From positions 88,103,680 to 88,167,679 of the forward strand of contig CM043962.1 in NCBI GenBank assembly GCA_014529385.2: a stretch of 64,000 nucleotides of DNA, written 5' to 3'. Positions 46,751-58,320 of this stretch are shown here, in pieces. The notes beneath the pieces are model-generated. The model did no database searches. It saw only the letters and a list, made by a program, of their open reading frames with translations, and was not told the origin of the DNA. Numbering within the stretch: position 1 is the first letter of the stretch; the number at the start of each line of letters is the position of its first letter. This DNA comes from Adiantum capillus-veneris. Lineage: Eukaryota > Streptophyta > Polypodiopsida > Polypodiales > Pteridaceae. The translations under genes were made by a program, and so were the position numbers.

Positions 46751-47233
46751 CGCGAACGGGCATGCGCTTGCAAGAGTTCAAGATCTCTCCTTCTCTCTTT
46801 TTCTTAACATGGTATTAGGGCTTGGTTGAGTTTGGAGCAGCAAGCAGCAGCAGCCTAGGAGGTGGCCTCAGTATTCCTAGGAGCCATTGTCAAAAGATCT
46901 CCGATTGAGGTGATTCCTTTTGAATATTGTGTGTCTCATGGTTCTATGTAGTCCTTTGGACTAGTCTTTTGGACTAAGATTGTGTAGTCAGTTTTCCATT
47001 TCAGGTTTAGTTTTACCCCATTTGGGAGTTAGAGTGCGTTCACATGTAGAAACGCTAAGGTTCACCTCTTTATAAATCTGCATTTTGGAGGTGCAGAAAG
47101 CTTCGATTCGGTTGCAATGCTCATAGATACTATTTGGCAGTGTGAAGTAGGTGTACATATGCAAATTGTGGTTACATGTGGTAACTAACTATTTTTAGCA
47201 GGCTTCTCATAGACTTAGTGAAGGGTTGGAAAC

Positions 47234-47431
47234 TTGTCTTCCAACAATGATGGGCTTAACCAAATTGTCAGCGAGAAGCTGGACAAGAACAACTTCCATG
47301 ATTGGAAGTTCAAAATGACCAACTTCCTTATAGGTAAAGGTTGTTGCGACTACATTCATGGAGAGCATGAGACATCACCACCGTTACCAGAGGAAGGTGC
47401 AAGTAATTCGCACATAAAGAAGTCTTAACGC
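47234..47431 (+). pseudogene. copia gag, 5' part
   Basis: The sequence LDKNNFHDWKFKMTNFL is the typical start of a copia Gag (retrotran_gag/UBN2 type); the presumed ATG has become TTG at 47234. It is interrupted at 47432-47439 by a non-autonomous insertion and resumes at 48754. Confidence 0.8.
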
Positions 47432-47439
47432 TAGATTGG

Positions 47440-48753
47440 TAACATTACACTTTTATGTCCTGTTAACCAAGCAATTTCCTAGAATTATTACAAGGGATGC
47501 CAATGAGGTCTTAAAGTGTTTGATATCTACAAAGATAGCTTATGAGTTCAAAAAATACTTGGATTCTTTTTTTGCTATAGATTCCAGCTCTAGAATTTTC
47601 TTTCACGAGCATTTTCTAACCTAGATTGTGCCAAAAAAAAAATGTGCTGATTTTGCATATTTTTCGTAAAATTGGCCAAAGAACACCCTAAAATACATCT
47701 TAGTGAGTTCTAGGGTGCTACATTTGTAGCCTTCGTCATTATTTAGGCTTTCAAGTGCTTCTAATGCATGGATACTTTATGAATTTGAAGTCATGGCCTT
47801 TTTATGAAAATCATGCCATGTAGATCTATGAACAAATTTCACTTTGATCAATTTTTTTGCAATATATTTAAAATAAAAATGCAAGTTTGATTGTGCATAT
47901 GGACTCATCACTAAGTATTGCATATTTCTTGAGCTTTGGGGGACCTAATATCCCCAAAAGCTGACTACACAAAGTTGAGACAATGAATTTCCAAGTTACA
48001 AAAATCGTACACATTTTGAGTTAGAAATGTATTATGTCCAATATTGCTCGATTCCTTCAATGAACATGGTCAATTCATAGGTTATGTTCACACTAAGTAT
48101 GCAATACCAATTTGGCTATAAGTATGTCCTTTTCAAAGAGATTGAGATGGCCACAATGTGGAAGCCAGTTTTTTCATTTGTGCAATTTTTGAGCTTTGTA
48201 GTTATGTCTTGAGGTGTCTTTAGAATACATGTTTGGATGTTTCTGATGCTTTGTGCATGTTAGTATGAAGGTTAACTACCAAGGCGTATTGATATAAAGC
48301 ATATATATGAGTAAATATGCCATATAGTCATACATGCACCAATTATAGGTATGCAGAATACAAAAAGTGCAACTTTTTTGTACTTAATTGTATGCACAAT
48401 CAAAAAAAATGTGGGGCTATAGCAACCTTATAATTACATTAGTAGCCCATTGAAGTTAATGAAAAATTTAGATTGGTTGCGGTGGAAATTCTCTATGTGG
48501 TGTAGCATGGGGTTAATCTTGAAAATATGCTCTTTTTGGTCAAATGCAGCACTACATTGGCTTTGGAATCTTATCATGGCCTAGGAATAAATAAATATGC
48601 ATGATTCATATTTTTCCCATGTAGAATGTGTTCTTTGCATATAGCTCATGTAAGGAAACTTGAAATTTCATACATATACAAGGAGTATTGAATTTTTTTC
48701 CAAAACACTGAAATGGCACTTTTATGTTCTGTTATATTGTCAAATTAGTGTTA
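47440..48753. mobile_element. Non-autonomous hAT-like insertion in copia gag
   Basis: Short inverted ends (TAACATTA on the left, TAACACTA on the complement of the right) are flanked by TAGATTGG (47432-47439) and AAGATTGG (48754-48761), an 8-bp duplication with one mismatch. The 1314-bp interior has no gene. TIR length and duplication size point to hAT. Removing it rejoins copia gag around LDWKQGAWKVRYWL, apart from an unrelated frameshift. Confidence 0.72.
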
Positions 48754-49245
48754 AAGATTGGAAACAGGGAGCTTGGAAGGTCAGGTATTGGCTTTCTTTG
48801 AGTATGCAGGACACTATGATTGGATACGCATACCCCTAAGGAGGCTTGGCACACTTTACTATCATTGGATGTGACGAACACAAAGGGAAGGAAGCTGCAA
48901 TTGAAGACTGAGCTTAATATTGTGCAAAAGAAAATCATGTCCATCAATGACTATTTGCTAAAGATAAAGAACATATGTGAGTCATTTGCATCAATTGGTA
49001 TTATAGTCAATGGAAATGAGAAAGTGGAAGTATGTCTCAGAGGCTTAGTTCCAAAATACAAAGAGTTTAAGTCCGGTATTCATCTTCGAGAGAACATTCC
49101 CTCATTTACAGATTTGGTGTCCTTATTGATTGTGGAAGAGGAGGAGCTTGAGGAAGACTCCTATACGCAAGGTGGAAACAATTTTGAACATGCTCTTTTC
49201 AACAACAAAGGAAGAGGTAGAGGATGTGGTGCAAATCGTGAATGA
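48754..49245 (+). pseudogene. copia gag, 3' part
   Basis: Continues the Gag after the insertion: DWKQGAWKVRYWLSLSMQD, then, after a frameshift, TPKEAWHTL, LKTELNIVQKKIMSINDYL and FASIGIIVNGNEKV. This is the UBN2-type copia Gag. It ends near an Arg/Gly-rich stretch (NKGRGRGCGANRE). Confidence 0.85.
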
Positions 49246-49960
49246 GGCCAAGGAAAAGGCAACCACCAAGCACAACATGAGAATAACAATTTGGGTAAAA
49301 ATATAGGTCATGGAAATGTGCAGTGCAATAATGTAGGTCAACATTAAAATATAGTATGTTGGGGTTGTGAAAGACATGGTCACTTTGAACGTGAATGTCT
49401 AGACATGAGATATTCAAATAATTATGCCACAACAAATGTAGATGATCCTGAGAGGCTATATGTGGTGCAGCACATGTTGAACACTATGTCTACAAATGTG
49501 GCAAAATCTTGTGAGATAATGTTTGGTTTGTGGATTCCGGTCCATCAAATCACATGACCATTCATGGTGATGGTTTAAAGAAATGCATACTTTGCAAAGT
49601 CCTAACTATGTAGAGACTGGGGATGAAACTGCACATCCCATTATTCATACAAGAAATGTGCCATTGTCTATGATAAAGTAAAGTACCTGACTGATGTACT
49701 GCATGTACCCACAATCACAAAGAATTTGGTCTCTATTGGGTAGATGGTTGGGCACGGATTGCAAGTCAGGTTTAACTTTGATGGTCTCTTTGTCGAAGAG
49801 CATAAAAAGAATGGAAGATTGGTTGCATAAGGAAAGAAAGTACACAGAATTTGTACTTTGGATGTAAATGTGTCCAAGGTGAATGCTACCATGTTTGCAC
49901 AAGGTGCAAGAGTTGTTGCAGATATTGAGATTTGGCACAAATGTATGGGTCATTTAAATT
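49246..49960 (+). pseudogene. copia zinc knuckle and protease
   Basis: The CCHC knuckle CWGCERHGHFEREC lies near 49351-49392. The protease start VWFVDSGPSNHMT, with the catalytic DSG, lies near 49525-49560. The remainder of the protease is fragmented (KIQYLTDVLHVP-like near 49685-49715). Confidence 0.75.
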
Positions 49961-50875
49961 TATAGAGGCTGAAGATGTTGCAAACTAAAGAGATGGTCAT
50001 AGGTTTGCATACATTTCATGTTGTTGAAAAGCAAAAATTTTGTGAAGCTTGTCAGTTTGGAAAGCAAGCAAAATCATCCTTTCCTCATGATAAACATGTA
50101 AGCAAGAATGTATTGGATTTAGTGCTCACAGATGTATGGCGTCCGACAAAGATTGCATATATGGGTGGATGTAGAAATTATGTGAGTATCATTAATGACC
50201 ATACGAGGAAGGTATGGGTCTATTTCATGTCGTAGAAAAGTGAGGTTTTTATGCACTTTCAAAACTTCAAAGTTAAGGTTTAAAAACAGATTGGAAACAT
50301 GTAAAGTGCATGAGGTCAGATGGAGGGGGAGAATAGTTCTCCAATGATTTCAATGATTTTTTGAAAAAGCATGGAATTCAAAGACAATTTTCATGCATGT
50401 ATACTCCACATCAAAATAGTATTATTGAGTAGAAGAATAATCACATTGCAAAAGTTTTGAGAGCATTGATGAATGAGAAGAAAATGCCTCACTGTTATTG
50501 GATTGAAGTTGTTGCTACAGGAGTTTACATTATGAACATCGCCCCTACTGCTGCATTTCATGATATGACACTAGAAGAGAAGTTTTGTGAGTGAAAAACT
50601 CGATGTATTAGATTTTAAAGTGTTTGGATGTATTGTTTATGTGTATATCACGTATGAGGTAAGAAGTAAGCTTGATCCAAAAGCAAAAAAATGTGTGTTC
50701 ATTGGCTATTCCCATGAGCAAAAAGGGTACAAATGTTACAATCTTATCAGGGGTAAAGTGAGGGTGAGCAAGGATGTTGTTTTTTATGAGATGGAAAGTT
50801 GGTATGCTCAAGTAAAATATGATTTTGGGGCTGATGTAAGAGAGAATGTGGCTATAGAAAATACAAGTGTGTAAG
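49961..50875 (+). pseudogene. copia integrase
   Basis: The HHCC zinc region (WHKCMGHLN just upstream, then CEACQFGKQ) is followed by the DDE core (VLTDVWRPTKIAYMGGCRNY, a stop at 50234, then a diverged DGGGE-like segment near 50320). VFGCIVYVYI and KKCVFIGYSHEQKGYKCYN are the conserved copia integrase end. Confidence 0.82.
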
Positions 50876-51991
50876 AGAGAATGTGGCTGCAGAAAATACA
50901 GGTGTGTAGTCACAAGTCTTGAGTGGGCTGCAAGGGTCACCTAGTGCAGGTCATGGTGAGAAGCCATGGAGTGGCAGGTTGTGTGAAAGAGTTAGTCCTG
51001 CTAACTCTTCAAATGTATCAAGAAAAGGGAGAGAGAAAATTGATGATGCCACTAACCTACCAAATTTGAGTTCTGGCGATGATGATGGTGATAGCAATGG
51101 ATTTGAGTAGAGTCTAGATGAGGAGTTTGGTATACCCTCTGTGAAGACTCTAGGTGCAAGAAGGATGAAAGTAGGGAACAAGGCACTTGGAAGTGATCCT
51201 GGACCACGTAGGTCTAAAAAAGCAAGAAACTATGTGCAGAGATTGACTTATGAAAGGTATGTAGCTCGTCATTGTGCATATATGGCAAAGATTACAAAGG
51301 AGGTAGAACCCACATGTTTTGAGGATGTTGTCAAAGATGAAAAATGGCGACAAACTATGGGTGAAGAGATGTCTACACTTGATGCAAATGGAACATGGGA
51401 CTTGGTGCCATTACCAGAAGGTAAAAAGGAAATTGGATGTAAGTGGGTTTATAAAATAAAGCATAATATTGATGGCAATGTGAGCAGGTATAAGGCTAGG
51501 CTTGTGGCCAAAGATTATGCACAGACTTATCGGATTTATTATGAGGAGACATTCAACCACGTAGCTAAGATGGCTACCATTCATGTGTTTATTGTAGTGG
51601 CTACGGCTTTAGCATGGGTGTTGAAACAAATGGATGTGAAGAATGATTTTTTGAACAGAGACTTGGAGGAAGACGTGTATATGGAGCAGCCACAAGCTTA
51701 TGCAAATATGAATCTATGGGATCTTGTATGGTGTTTAAAGAAAGCATTGTATGGATGAAGCAAGCTCGGAAGCAAGCACCTAGAGCTTGGTATTAGAGGA
51801 TTGTGGCATTGTTCATTTCATTGGGCTTTGAAATGTTTGATGCAGATCATTCATTGTATGTGCGAAAGAATGAGGCAAGAATTATGGTTATATGCATTTA
51901 TGTATATGATTTTATTATTGGAGGTGATAATGTGGCTAAAGTAGAGGACATACATGCTCCACTTATGCAAGAGTTTGAGATGAAGGATGTA
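50876..51991 (+). pseudogene. copia reverse transcriptase, truncated
   Basis: The copia RT start is clear: WRQTMGEEMSTLDANGTWDL, CKWVYKIKHN, YKARLVAKDY, MDVKNDFLNRDLEEDVYMEQ. The catalytic YVDD reads YVYD, a loss of the first Asp. A TAG replaces CAG in AWYQRI near 51794. Coding ends at EFEMKDV where the gypsy4 LTR begins. Confidence 0.88.
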
Positions 51992-52275
51992 TGAGACTAT
52001 TAACCACTTACGAACACCCTATCACCTTTGATGGACGCCTTATCCCTTTATTTGAGTCATGGATTGGGCTTGTCGGTCCTATAGGTGCATATGTGATCGT
52101 TGATGAGAGGCGCACCACACATTATTTTTGCTATGACCGGCCACTATGGGCGCCCATGTGTGAATGGGTCAGATTCATGTAAAAGGTCCATTTTGACCTA
52201 AAATCCTCATTCTTGCGGTGCATGCTAAAGAAGTTATGTTGCTCTACCTCTACCTGTTCTCCATCGTATGCTCAC

Positions 52276-52345
<70 letters not shown>

Positions 52346-52578
52346 TCGAGCATTGCGACGGCATCAATGGCAGCGAGCTGATTGAGCGTGGTGGCGGTGG
52401 ATCCATCTTCTTCGTGGCACGGAATTCTTCACGACGGCAAGCATAGAGCGGTGAGTGACACACCATTGCCCCCATTGAGCTTAATAGGATAGTCTAATTG
52501 TATGCTTGCATCCATTCGTGGCTTACACATAGTGTTCTGCAAGTCCCCAACCTCCGATACATGCGGTAGAAGCGCACA
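51992..52578 (+). repeat. 5' LTR of gypsy4
   Basis: Begins TGAGACTATTAACC at the break in copia coding sequence and ends with CA four bases before a primer binding site, giving 587 bp. It contains a GT microsatellite (52279-52344). No matching 3' LTR is found after 60001. Confidence 0.7.
52279..52344. repeat. (GT)n microsatellite
   Basis: About 33 GT dinucleotides within the gypsy4 LTR. Confidence 0.97.
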
Positions 52579-52582
52579 TTTT

Positions 52583-52600
52583 TGGCGCCATTGTCGGGGA
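52583..52600 (+). promoter_or_regulatory. Primer binding site, Athila/Tat type
   Basis: TGGCGCCATTGTCGGGGA differs by two transitions from the TGGCGCCGTTGCCGGGGA site typical of Athila/Tat-lineage gypsy elements. Confidence 0.85.
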
Positions 52601-53140
52601 TTGCTCTGCACCAAGCTTGAGGAGCACTCCGTGCTACCTCGTGAAGCCATTCATTTCTGTCCTTTTTGGTTTTTTTTTAGTTTTGATTAAATCTGTTAGT
52701 GCCATAAGGTGCAGCTTTGTGTAGGTCTTGTTATATCTATTTAAGCTTTGAAATGTGCAGGTTTGAGCATATATGTTAGTGTTAGTAGCTTTGTAATATG
52801 CAAGTTTTTTGCAGTGGGCAGTGTTGAGCAAGTTGTTAGTTCTATTAGTGGTGCAGTCTATAGTGCTAATTAGTTTTGCTAGGCGTGGAGCGTGTAGCTG
52901 ACAGAGTTGCAAGGTGCAGTTGCACGTGTTAGGCAAGCTCTATGCGCATGAGCTCGACTTCCACACAGCAAAACCTTATCCACACCAAAAATTAAAAATT
53001 AAAAAAAATTAAAAAAAATTAAAAAAAATTGAAATAAAAAAGAAAAGGAAAAGCTTATATTAAAAGGAAGGGATCAGGATCATTCCCCAAGCCCAAGCCC
53101 AAGCCCAAGCCTCAGTCTTATGATATAGTATAGACACTAC

Positions 53141-53181
<41 letters not shown>

Positions 53182-54860
53182 TACCCCCTCAAGAGGAAGG
53201 GAGGGCATGTGGGACAAGTCCTTCAAATCCTCCACCCCTCCCTTCGCACTTCGACCCTTGGACTTATTAATTTTAGCCTTCTTTCCGACTTGAAAAAGAC
53301 CGTTTTTAGGATTTTGAGGGCCTTAAATAACCGAATCAAGAGGTGTAAATCACGGCACATCCCTCGAACCAAGACGCTCATTTTGAGCTATCACACGCCA
53401 TATGCCATGGATTGGTCAAAAAAGAGAACCAAAGAAACCAAAAAATGATAGTAAAATTGGGTTGCAAACACCCAAAAAACTAGGTGAGCAGCCTTCACGG
53501 ACACTTACCAAAACTTCTAGGGTGTTCAGGTCACATGCACCTATGCTCTGGTTGTGTGTTGGAGGTCGATCGTATAGAAAGTGTCTCCATTTATGCGGGC
53601 ACCCATTATTCCTCCACATTAGGCTCTAGGCTCTCACCGGGAACCCAAGGTAGTACCACTCAAGACCCACATATTGCATCTAGTGACTCTTCCTCTGACT
53701 ACAATGTCATGGAAGGTTACCTGATACCCAATCCCAATAGTTCAAGACAAGACATGCATGCCATGGGTCCACGGTCCGGGACGAGCTTGTTTAGCCACTT
53801 GAAAGAGACTTTTAGTAGAGCCACTTGCTCCGAACATGGAGCTAGCGATGTAAATGAAGGGGGTGGGAAAGTAAATTCACCATTCATGACCAATGTAGAT
53901 CCATGCTCCTGGAGAGTGTGCATGTGAATACTCCATTCATTGCACTCCCTGACTCTTCAAAGATATTTCCCTCCGAGGTTATAATACCTGATGGTAGAAG
54001 CCTTACCGAAGTACAAGAGGTTGAGCAATATATCCTTGTATAGCTAGGGAAAAGGAAACTGAAAGCTTACGTAAGGCAGAGCAATGGAGAGAGATAAATG
54101 CAAAGGCCCCTATGTCAACATCCATGCTAGTCGAGCAATCAAGTACTCCTAAATTAGCAACCATTAAGGGTCAAACCATAGAGAGACACATTGCATCTAG
54201 TTCAATGGACACCCCTAGCACCTCAATCCTATATGAAGCATTTCTAAATAAAATTGGGAGTATGAACTACAAATGGAGACTTTAACTGATCTATACACAA
54301 GTCACACCTATCACGTGGGTTGGTTAGATGTCCTACAATCCACTACTAGCATAGAGGATCAACAACAAGGAGTTTGTGATGTCATCCATAGGGTTATTGA
54401 GCTGGAGAGGGAGAACAAAGGGATCCACATGCCTTCAATGGGTCTCATGAGATTCTTGAATACAATGAAGGCTAAGCAACCAACTTTATCAAAGCTGGAG
54501 ACTCCCTCAGTAAGCCCGATGGATCCTCCATATGTTGTTTCGCCAGGGGTCTCATTACAATCTGATCCCAAAAATGATAGCTTTACCTTTCCAAGTTTAT
54601 CTCATCTTTCTCTTGATATCACCACAGCTATTGTGCCTACCCCAGCGATGGACATGACAAAAAACACGCCATGGACCTCATTTATTAGTAAATCACCACT
54701 ACATGGTGGCCCAATGCTTACAACATTACCTACAGGTGTGTATTAATCATATGCACCTATGGGACCTCAAGCTCATGTAGCTCCTACCCCTCCCATTGTT
54801 TCAACAACTTATGCTCCATGACCACAACATCCAAGCCCTTATTTCAATGAGACCATACCA
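52601..54860 (+). other. gypsy4 leader and poorly resolved 5' gag
   Basis: 52980-53030 is an A-rich tandem (ATTAAAAAAA units), and a TA microsatellite lies near 53150-53177. Frames at 53484-53927 and 54273-54746 (Ser/Pro/Thr-rich, with HVIxLERENKGIHMPSM-like segments) are plausibly gag-related but have no recognisable domain. The rest shows no gene. Confidence 0.45.
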
Positions 54861-54872
54861 GCTAGCATTAGC

Positions 54873-55560
54873 ATGTCTGCTATGCCCAGGGCCACACATA
54901 TAAACTTTGGGCCGACACATGGCACAACATCGTACCCAACTTGGAACCCAAGGGCTTCCTATACTCCTAACGGGATGCCAGTCCCCATTCCACATGCAAT
55001 CCTGAGAGCGCATGTCCCCATTATACCTGCTCACTTGGGTGACTTGGCAACATTTTCTCAAGCTATTGGTCAATCCATTGCTGAAAATATGTGTAACATG
55101 CTTGCTAGAGAGCCTAGAAGTAAGGCAGTACACATAGCCAAACTCACACAAAAAATTAGTGGAGACGGGGATGTGAGAAATCATATCGAAGTTATTGAAC
55201 AAATATGTGATTTCCTGGGAGAACACAATGAGCTGCATAAGAGTAATGCTTTAAGCTTAACCTTGAGTGGGAAGGTTGGGGATTGGTATAGGACCCTAAG
55301 GGTGGAAGAGAAAATGATTTACCCTACTCTTAGGAGACTGCTCTTGAAAGAGTACATACGAGAGGGAGTGCTTTGGGGTGTAGCCTCTCAACTCCAAAAA
55401 TCCCAATGAGAGGAAGGGAAGTCCGTGAGAGATTTTAGTAGTCACTTGAAGCATTTGAATTCTCGTTGTAATCCAAATGAGTGCTTCAATAATAACCAAT
55501 TGATTGATGTGGCATAGATCATTTGATTGCCCGATGTCCTAATAATCAAATGCATCAAAG
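54873..55560 (+). pseudogene. gypsy4 gag
   Basis: ICDFLGEHNELHKSNALSL, LSGKVGDWYRTLRVEEKM and LKEYIREG have the order and spacing of the conserved gypsy Gag capsid region (helix, W-Y motif, then a basic helix). It starts with a Pro-rich segment. A stop at 55407 is followed by a continuing diverged frame. Confidence 0.75.
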
Positions 55561-55819
55561 ATCACGCCATTGAACTTAATTGAGGTTACAGAGGAGCCAT
55601 CACAAAGTACACCTGTGGTACGAGTAAATGTACTTACACGATCGATGCTCCAAAACTAAATTTATATTCTTGAATAAAGAGACACAGCATCAATTGCCCA
55701 ATCTCAAAACAAGAAGAAAACACGAAGGAAGAGATTACAAAAAGCTTCTGGGAATCTATGGGAAGACCTCACCTTGGGACTACAAACATAGTGGTAAAGA
55801 TGGCCAATGGGACTATTGT

Positions 55820-56130
55820 TAAACTACTGGGATGCTAGAAGATTTCAAGATCAAGGTCCTTGGACACAAAATAAAGCATACCTTTATTGTTATGGATTTT
55901 TCCAAGTACACTATGTCATCTAAGATGATCTTAGGACGCCCTTTCATGAGGGAAGCAAAAATGGTGCATGATTGGTCTGAAAACCATGTCTACTTACAGT
56001 TCCAAGGCTCTGTCATTCGAGTTGATCTCATGACTGCTGGTCGGGCACATCCTCTAGGAAGCAGATTTATAGTTGACCATCGATCTGACACCACAATTCA
56101 CTCGGCCCCATTGTAGTATTATTACAAGTG
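55820..56130 (+). pseudogene. gypsy4 aspartic protease region
   Basis: KVLGHKIKHTFIVMDF, then MILGRPFMREAKMVHDW, correspond to the second half of a gypsy retropepsin (the ILGRPFL motif). The catalytic DTG loop is not legible upstream. Confidence 0.7.
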
Positions 56131-57049
56131 TAAAAAGGACACTAATGTTGGGTAAGATTCCCCTTATAGGGATGACTGAGTCTGGCAATGTGGATTGGGT
56201 CCACCTAGCATCAACCATACACACTTGGGTAAATAGGGGGACGACCTGGGTAACACCTGAGGGGGATGAAATGCCACAACTTGTACCTTTAAATATGATA
56301 GGAGCAATGCATATAGCTCATGGCGATCTACAAGGTGAAGGCTTGATTGACACTGAAACCACTAGCGTCTCAAAATACTATAGCTCACATGAGTTGGATT
56401 ATGGATCATCAATTGAAACTGACTTTTAGGACAAAGAATTTGAATTGAATATTGGCGCAAATATGGAAACGAACCATACGGAACCCAACGGTGCCCTAAT
56501 TGAGAATCTATCCGGGAGAGGAGAAGACACGAGTAGCAATTCATCTAGTGACTCTTCACTGGACGAAGGTCATAATTGAAAATTAAACAAGAGAAGCAAG
56601 AGATATAAGAGGCAACGATATTGAGCAAATGTGCGTGCTAGGGTAAATGAAAAGAAATCTACCTCAGAATGGCTTAATTATATGGGGGCATGTGATGCTC
56701 GTTGAAAGTTGGTAAATAATTGGGGTGAATACCTTCAAAATGTCATATGATGCATTTCACAACCCATTGACATCGCACAGCTAGAAGCTATAGAGAAGCC
56801 AAAGTTGAACCGTACCGGAAGGAGACAACAAAATCGAGAGCTAGCTCAACAACAAAAGGAAGCGGAAGACAAATCACAGTCCACAAAACAACAAAACCCC
56901 ATAGATTTACATCTTGCACCTGAGCATTTCAAATCCTACACCATGGAGGAGCGTAAGGTTGTGTATACAAAGGCCTAGAGAACACCTATTGCTGGAAGTA
57001 ATGGAGTCTATGATGGTCCAGCGATAGTTAAAAGGAAATAGAGTAAGCA

Positions 57050-58320
57050 GACCCAAGTGAGGAGTCCAAACCTATTTTCATTGCCCAAGATCTGACAGAG
57101 ACTGAGGAATATGTACTTAAGGAGCTTCTCAAGGAATTCAAGGATATATATGCTTGGACATATCATGACATGAAAGGTGTTCCACCTTCCGTGGTGCAAC
57201 ACACAATTCCCTTGAATAGCACGGCTAAACAGTCTAGCAACGACCCTAACCAATGAATCCTAAATATGCAAAGATTGTTCAAGAAGATATTGAAAAGCTT
57301 GTCAAATATGGATTCATATACCCTATAGAGCACTCGAAATGGGTGTCTCTAATAATTATTGTGCCAAAAAAGAATGGGAAACTCCGAGTGTATGTGAATC
57401 TCAAGAAGGTCAATGCCACCACTAGGAGAGACCATTACCCCTTGCCATTTTCGGAACATGTGCTTGAAAGAATTGCGGGGAAGGAAGCTTATAGCTTTTT
57501 AGATGGGTACTCTGGCTACAATCAAATCACAATTGCACTAGAGGACCAAGCTAAAACTGCTTTTATAACCAAATTTGGAGTGTTCGCATTTTGTGTTATG
57601 CCTTTTGGCTTAACCAATGTCCCTACTACCTTCACCTTTGTGTTTATTCTTTTTGGAAAGAACATCTATCATGTTTACAAAAAGTGTTTGAAAAGTGCAG
57701 ATTGTATCGCATCACATTAAACCCTTTCAAATGCCAATTTTGGGTTAAACATGGAGTCATTTTAGGGCATATAGTGTCCAAAAATGGGATTTCCACAGAT
57801 GAGGGAAAAATTAAAGCCATTTCCAATTTGCCACCACCTACAAACTATAAAGGAGTTCAAAGGTTCATGGGCCATGTTGGTTATTACCGGCGGTTTATTT
57901 TAAACTTTACCGAGATAGCTCGCCCATTATACAAGCTTCTTTTTTAGTTCCACTGGACCGCGGAGTGTGACCATGCTTATATGTTATCGAAAAAGGCCTT
58001 GATCCCATCCTACAAGTGTCCGATTGGAATGTAATTTTACATGTGCATATTGATGCATCAAAATTTTCTATTGGGTGTGTTCTAGCTCAACCAGAAGAAC
58101 ATAAATTGGACTACCCCATTAGCTTTGCAAGTTGTCAATTAAATGATGTTGAGAGGAACTACACCACTGCATAGCAGGAAGGTTTAGCTATGATTTACGT
58201 AGTAAAGAAATTTCGCTACTACCTTCTTGCCAGCAAGTTTGTTTTCTATGTGGATCATCAAGCGTTGTTGTATCTAGTGAATAAACCTTGTTCCATGGGA
58301 AGAATTACATGATGGTTATT
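57050..58320 (+). pseudogene. gypsy4 reverse transcriptase and RNase H
   Basis: FKDIYAWTYHDMKGV is followed by IVPKKNGKLRVYVNLKK, PLPFSEHVLERIAG, YSFLDGYSGYNQI (motif A region) and MPFGLTNVPTTFT. The YxDD catalytic motif that should follow is absent: sequence jumps from FVFILFG to the helix before FKCQFWVKHGVILGHIVS, so about 20-30 residues are deleted. RNase H traces (HIDASKFSIGCV, RYYLLASKFVFYVDHQAL) follow in shifted frames. Confidence 0.85.

Larger units (their letters stand above)
46755..51991 (+). mobile_element. Ty1/copia element, decayed and truncated
   Basis: A primer binding site at 46810-46821 (TGGTATTAGGGC, two transitions from TGGTATCAGAGC) follows a short LTR remnant. Gag, CCHC knuckle, protease, integrase and reverse transcriptase then follow in copia order. 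The 5' LTR is mostly lost at the Penelope-like junction. The reverse transcriptase is cut at 51991 by the LTR of gypsy4. No RNase H or 3' LTR is present. Confidence 0.85.
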
